From assembly GCA_900755065.1 (NCBI GenBank), contig CAAEFC010000017.1:1-29076 (forward strand): 29,076 nt of DNA, written 5' to 3'. This DNA comes from Bacilli bacterium. Lineage in GTDB: Bacteria; Bacillota_I; Bacilli_A; RFN20; CAG-449. The position numbers and the translations under genes were made by a program. Every line of letters begins with the position of its first letter. The first letter of the stretch is position 1. Positions 25,269 through 29,076 of the stretch are shown one piece after another. The notes beneath the pieces are model-generated. The model ran no database searches. It saw only the letters and a list, made by a program, of their open reading frames with translations, and was not told where the DNA came from.

Positions 25269-26477
25269 TTACTTGCGAATGTCGGGGTGATAGACTTCGG
25301 CCAGCCCGCCTTGCGCGGTTTCCCGATAACGGAGATTGATGTCGTGTCCGGTCCGATACATGGTTTCGACGACGACGTCGAAAGAGATTTTCGAGTTGCT
25401 CTTTCCCATAAACCGGCTCATCGCGCAGGAAGTCAGACTTTTCATCGCGCCCATCGCGTTTCTTTCGATGCAGGGAATCTGCACGTATCCGCCGATCGGA
25501 TCGCAAGTCAACCCCAGCGAATGTTCCAGGGCGATTTCCGCCGCGCGTTCGATCCCTTCGATGCGTTGCCCGTCCAGATACGCCAAAAAAGCCGCGCCCA
25601 TGGCCGAAGCCGTGCCGATTTCCGCCTGACAGCCGCATTCCGCGCCGGAAATCGACGCGTTGGTCTTGACCAATACGCCGAACAATCCGGCGATCAGCAA
25701 GCCCTCGATCACCTTTTTCCTTTCCGTCCCCTTATCGAGACAATGCCTGACCAAACTCGGAAGGACGCCGCTGGAACCGCAGGTCGGCGCCGCCACGATC
25801 TGTTCGCCCGACGCATTTTCTTCGCATACCGCGAAAGCGTACGCGCAAATTAAGCGCTTTTCTTTCATCTCCGGTGTCTCGTCCCGATCGATATGGCGAT
25901 ATATCTCCCGGGCTTTGCGCTGAACGTTGAGTTTTCCCGGTAAAACGCCGCTTTTATTCAATCCGCTTTCCACCGAAGAGAGCATCGCCGACAGAATGAC
26001 GTCCATATAGGCATCGATCTCTTTTCCCTCGCACCGATAGATATAATCGATCAGCGTGCATCGGTTTTTCAGGCAATACGCCTTGATTTCGGCGAAAGTG
26101 TTCTCGGAATAAACCTGTCTCTCTTTCTCTTCCGGGCGGTCCGCGATCCGGATCAAGCCCCCTCCGACCGAAAGAACGGTCACTTTTTCGACCTTTCCGT
26201 CCTTTTGAAAAACGCGGAAAACCATCGTGTTCGGGTGATCCGTTTTCGTTTCGGCGTCGAATTCGATCCGATGAGGCACGCTCTGAAAGGTCCGATCGGC
26301 GATAAAATCGGAAAGATGCCCTTTTCCGGTCTTGGCCAACGATCCGTAAAAAGTCATCTCGACGCGCGCACAATCGGGATAATGACGAACGATGTAATCC
26401 ACGGCGTTTTTAACGCCGATCGTATGCGAGGAAGACGGTCCAGGACCGATCCGATATAAATCCCGAATCGAAATCAT
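25269..26477 (-). CDS. sdaA: L-serine ammonia-lyase, fused iron-sulphur type
   Basis: The 402-residue enzyme converts L-serine to pyruvate and ammonia using a 4Fe-4S cluster. The N-terminal beta domain opens ISIRDLYRIGPGPSSSHTIG. The C-terminal alpha domain carries PTCGSSG (Cys233), GAECGCQ (Cys283), LTCDP (Cys325) and IPC (Cys336); three of these match the cluster ligands. Bacillus has two separate subunits, while this protein is one fused chain as in E. coli. The open frame runs to 26546, inside the upstream gene, but the ATG at 26475-26477 after GGAG and before the family start is correct. It is the last gene of the gpsA operon and supplies pyruvate from serine. Confidence 0.95.
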   Translation of the reverse strand: MISIRDLYRIGPGPSSSHTIGVKNAVDYIVRHYPDCARVEMTFYGSLAKTGKGHLSDFIADRTFQSVPHRIEFDAETKTDHPNTMVFRVFQKDGKVEKVTVLSVGGGLIRIADRPEEKERQVYSENTFAEIKAYCLKNRCTLIDYIYRCEGKEIDAYMDVILSAMLSSVESGLNKSGVLPGKLNVQRKAREIYRHIDRDETPEMKEKRLICAYAFAVCEENASGEQIVAAPTCGSSGVLPSLVRHCLDKGTERKKVIEGLLIAGLFGVLVKTNASISGAECGCQAEIGTASAMGAAFLAYLDGQRIEGIERAAEIALEHSLGLTCDPIGGYVQIPCIERNAMGAMKSLTSCAMSRFMGKSNSKISFDVVVETMYRTGHDINLRYRETAQGGLAEVYHPDIRK

Positions 26478-26497
26478 TGCGTTCTCCGCCTGCTCTT

Positions 26498-27622
26498 CTA
26501 CCCGTTCAACCAGGCCGCGGGGCAGGTACGGTTTTCCTGAAACCACGCCGTATCTTTCAACGGCGTGCTGTCTTTGGAACAGGCCACGCCGACGTTCGTT
26601 CCGTCGCTGCTGACGATGATGTCTCCGTTCATCGACGTATATTCGCCGCTTTCATAGTCGTTGCAAAGGCTGGTGACGTAAACCTGAGAAGTATAGGCGC
26701 TGATCCGATCGATGTACGCTTGCGAAGGGAAGGTGTTATCGTTGTTTTTCGTGTATTCCGTCGATCCGCAAACGCAAGTGCAGACGGAAATCTCCGGTCG
26801 GACGATTTCCAGCAATTCCTCCCCGCTCGCGGTATAGGAACCGTGATGTCCCGCCTTGAAAAGCGCGCAATCCTGAATCGCGTCCCGACTGTTTTCGGCT
26901 AAAAATTTCTCTCCCTTTTCTTCCAGATCGCCGGTCAATAAAAACTTCTGTTCGCCGCAGGTAAAAAGCAGGCAGACCGAATAATCGTTTTCGTTGGTCG
27001 TCGTCGTTTCGTAGTAGGTGTTGTAGAGGATTTCCATCGTGATGTTTTCTCCAAGCGCATACGTCCTTTTCGCGTCGCCGTTTTCGTTCCAGCAATCCAA
27101 TGCGGAATAATGAACCGCGCCGCGATCGATCGCATACGCTCTTCCGGAAAGATAGGACCGGTATGTCCCTGTTTGGGAATTCGTCAGAGGAAAATCGATG
27201 ATCGTTCCGATGGAATACGAATAGAAAATGCCGTCCGTACAGCCGAACGCGGCGATGTGATCCTGATGTGCGTGCGTGGCGATGACGTATTCCAGTTTCC
27301 CGTCTTCGCAATAACGGTCGATGTAATTCCGGATGGTCGTTCCGGAAGATGCGCGCGATCCGGCATCGATGAGAATATCGTTCTCGCCTGCCTTGATGAA
27401 AATCGAATCGCCGGCATAGATGTTGCCCAATTCCATAAAGTGAATCTGAAAATCGTCATAGACGATTCCCGAAACCGATTGGGTCTTTTTTTCATCGGTT
27501 TTCACGTCGATCAGGGCATACGTCACCGACGATCCGATTCCCAACAGACCGCCGAGCAAAATGCCGACCATCGACAAACCTAAGGTTTTACCGGGAGAAA
27601 ATCTAACTTTCTTCTTTTTCAT
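26498..27622 (-). CDS. Membrane-anchored ComEC-type metallo-beta-lactamase-fold protein
   Basis: The 374-residue product has an N-terminal anchor (12-37) and then a metallo-beta-lactamase-fold domain. THAHQDH (116-122) supplies His117, His119, Asp121 and His122; GD at 231-232 and KAGHHGS (256-262) complete the metal site and the loop usual for the C-terminal domain of ComEC. In ComEC this domain is a proposed nuclease in DNA uptake; here it stands alone without the channel. It would be outside the membrane, so a hydrolase of nucleic acid or another phosphodiester is plausible but unproven. The ATG overlaps the TGA of the preceding gene (ATGA), giving close translational coupling. It ends with TAG, 20 bases before sdaA. 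Confidence 0.88.
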   Translation of the reverse strand: MKKKKVRFSPGKTLGLSMVGILLGGLLGIGSSVTYALIDVKTDEKKTQSVSGIVYDDFQIHFMELGNIYAGDSIFIKAGENDILIDAGSRASSGTTIRNYIDRYCEDGKLEYVIATHAHQDHIAAFGCTDGIFYSYSIGTIIDFPLTNSQTGTYRSYLSGRAYAIDRGAVHYSALDCWNENGDAKRTYALGENITMEILYNTYYETTTTNENDYSVCLLFTCGEQKFLLTGDLEEKGEKFLAENSRDAIQDCALFKAGHHGSYTASGEELLEIVRPEISVCTCVCGSTEYTKNNDNTFPSQAYIDRISAYTSQVYVTSLCNDYESGEYTSMNGDIIVSSDGTNVGVACSKDSTPLKDTAWFQENRTCPAAWLNG

Positions 27623-28050
27623 GCTTCATCACCGATCCCGTCTTCATTCGTATCCACCGCGGCGACCTTGATCGTCCGTATCCTTAAAATCCCTGAATAT
27701 TTGAAATTATCCACCTCGTAGACGATGTAATAAGTCCCTTCCTTCTCGGGAGACCGCGCCGGATCGTAGGTAGTTTCTTCTTCGTTGATCCGCACCGAAG
27801 AGGACACATCTCTTCCGAAAAACACGCATTTGATCGCATCTTTCCTGTCCGGTTCGACGTAAGTCCCTCCGACGTTCATCGTGACGACGGATTCGCCGAT
27901 CAGCACGAAACAGTCGTCTTTCTGCATCGTCCAACTGACGAAAAAGGACCCCGCCAGAGAGACGAGGAAGCACAAGGCGACGATCGCCTTGGTCAACGGG
28001 TGCGTTTTTTTGATTTTTTTCTCGATTTTCTTCTGCGTTTTCTTGTTCAT
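27619..28050 (-). CDS. Single-pass membrane protein with DUF5011-like Ig domain
   Basis: The 143-residue product has a basic N-terminus (KKTQKKIEKKIKK), one helix (about 20-41) and an external domain (about 47-132). VTMNVGGTYVEPDRKDAIKC and EGTYYIVYEVDN fit the DUF5011 bacterial Ig-like pattern, in which the strand after YxExG is followed by a GxYxVxYxVxD ending. Such domains usually mediate adhesion or serve as spacers. It probably works with the metallo-beta-lactamase-fold protein whose start codon overlaps its TGA. The ribosome site is weak (CGGAAA, close to the ATG) and lies just after the gpsA stop. No enzymatic residues are seen. Confidence 0.75.
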   Translation of the reverse strand: MNKKTQKKIEKKIKKTHPLTKAIVALCFLVSLAGSFFVSWTMQKDDCFVLIGESVVTMNVGGTYVEPDRKDAIKCVFFGRDVSSSVRINEEETTYDPARSPEKEGTYYIVYEVDNFKYSGILRIRTIKVAAVDTNEDGIGDEA

Positions 28051-28056
28051 TTTCCG

Positions 28057-29034
28057 TTAAAACTCTTCTTTCAGACTTCTTTTGAAGAGACCGTTCATCG
28101 TCTCTTTCGGATCGGCTCCGTGATAGAGAATCTCGTAAACCGCCCGACAGATCGGCAATTCCACGCCGGTCTGATCGGCGAGAACCATCAGGGCTTCCGC
28201 CGTATAGTAACCTTCCGCGAGCAGCGTATACGGTTCTTTTTTCACATACGATTCCCCAAACTGGCGATTGTGCGAATACGGCGAAAACACCGTCGCTTCG
28301 TAGTCGCCCAGATGACAAAGACCGTACGCGGAGAGTTCGTTTCCTCCCAAAGCCTTGATCAGTCGGGAGATTTCCCGGGTTCCGCGCGCCATCAAAGCGC
28401 CTTTCAGGGAAGTCAGACCGAATCCGTCCAGCATTCCTGCGGCGATGCCGATGACGTTTTTCGACGCCGCGCCGATTTCGTTTCCGATCAGATCGTTTCC
28501 GTAATAAAACCGGATCAGATCGCCGGAAAAACGCTGAATGACAAAATCTTTCGTAGCCGCGTCTTTGCTGTCGATCACCATGCAATTGGGAATCCCGCGA
28601 TAAAAGGATTGCACGTGTCCCGGACCGATCCAGACGGCGATCCGGTTCGTCGAAGAAACGCTTTCCTCAACGATTTCGCTCAACCGCTTTCCGGTTTCAA
28701 TTTCGATCCCCTTCATGCAGAGGACGATCGTCTTGTTTTCCGCGCCGGTCGCCCGAAGTTGGCCGGCCACGCTTCTGAGGTTCTGCGAATTCACGGAAAT
28801 CACGATCACGTCGGCTTCTTTCACGGTTGCGATTTCACTCGTCAGACCGATCGAATCCGGTAGTTCGATGTACTCGTTCTTCCTTTCTTTTACCAGTCTG
28901 GAAAAACTCGGCGCGCTTTCGAGTCCGTAAAGCGTAACCTTATGGCCGATGCGATCGAGATACCAACCGATGAAACTTCCCCATCTTCCGCATCCGATCA
29001 CCGTTACGTTCAAAGCGTCTGGTTGACTCAGCAT
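28057..29034 (-). CDS. gpsA: NAD(P)H-dependent glycerol-3-phosphate dehydrogenase
   Basis: The 325-residue cytoplasmic enzyme reduces dihydroxyacetone phosphate to sn-glycerol 3-phosphate for membrane lipid synthesis. It has the Rossmann start VTVIGCGRWGSFIGWYL (GCGRWG at 14-19), the segment ASKNVIGIAAGMLDG containing the catalytic Lys, and a typical C-terminal helical domain. A GTG at 29047-29049 could start the frame earlier, but TATAAT at 29058-29063 places the transcription start at about that codon. The ATG at 29032-29034, with GAGGGA upstream, is chosen. It is the first gene of an operon with the Ig-like, metallo-beta-lactamase-fold and sdaA genes. Confidence 0.96.
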   Translation of the reverse strand: MLSQPDALNVTVIGCGRWGSFIGWYLDRIGHKVTLYGLESAPSFSRLVKERKNEYIELPDSIGLTSEIATVKEADVIVISVNSQNLRSVAGQLRATGAENKTIVLCMKGIEIETGKRLSEIVEESVSSTNRIAVWIGPGHVQSFYRGIPNCMVIDSKDAATKDFVIQRFSGDLIRFYYGNDLIGNEIGAASKNVIGIAAGMLDGFGLTSLKGALMARGTREISRLIKALGGNELSAYGLCHLGDYEATVFSPYSHNRQFGESYVKKEPYTLLAEGYYTAEALMVLADQTGVELPICRAVYEILYHGADPKETMNGLFKRSLKEEF

Positions 29035-29057
29035 ATTCTTGTCCCTCACTCGTTTCC

Positions 29058-29063
29058 ATTATA
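29058..29063 (-). promoter_or_regulatory. -10 box of the gpsA operon promoter
   Basis: A perfect TATAAT lies 23 bases before the chosen gpsA ATG. The -35 box would fall at or beyond the window edge, so it cannot be checked fully. Confidence 0.6.
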
Positions 29064-29076
29064 CGGTAAACTCTTC

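Overview
This 29 kb window looks like part of a chromosome from a Bacillota lineage near Bacilli, Erysipelotrichia or the non-Mycoplasma Tenericutes. Supporting points are strong AGGAGG ribosome sites, TTGATT/TATAAT-type promoters with many extended -10 elements, many lipoproteins with a lipobox cysteine, an rpsL-rpsG-fusA-tuf cluster, CotH, and fused L-serine dehydratase. TGA, TAG and TAA all end genes and Trp is encoded by TGG, so the code is the standard bacterial one and not the Mycoplasma code. Base composition is moderate, near 50% G+C by eye. The species cannot be named from sequence alone. Almost every gene is on the minus strand; the exception is one LysM gene. Order below follows transcription, from high to low coordinates.

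Right part (29034 to 21475): gpsA, a membrane-anchored Ig-like protein, a membrane-anchored ComEC-type metallo-beta-lactamase-fold protein and sdaA form one tight operon. Inorganic pyrophosphatase follows with its own promoter and a terminator. Then come a CotH-type lipoprotein kinase and a membrane-anchored alpha/beta hydrolase, translationally coupled.

Middle (21351 to 16374): a possible 28-residue membrane peptide, a small zinc-ribbon membrane protein, then the str cluster rpsL-rpsG-fusA, and tuf with its own promoter and a strong terminator. The rpsL leader has potential RNA structure.

Then (16276 to 11221) an RDD protein, a MacB/FtsX-type ABC protein and a second RDD protein form an operon that ends at a terminator overlapping the last stop codon.

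The most interesting block (11126 to 3004) is one operon: ABC ATPase, two permeases, a substrate-binding lipoprotein, a staphylococcal-nuclease lipoprotein with OB-fold domains, and a second lipoprotein built as two copies of [Ig-like, OB, OB]. This last gene is split by one in-frame TAG. A second nuclease lipoprotein, with a lamin-tail domain, follows under its own promoter. Together they suggest a surface system that cuts nucleic acid outside the cell and imports the pieces. A similar nuclease plus ugp-like ABC arrangement is, from memory, found in mycoplasmas (MG_185 to MG_189).

Left end (1757 to 1): the plus-strand LysM gene, udk, tRNA-Lys(CUU) with its own promoter and terminator, and the first four codons of a gene leaving the window.
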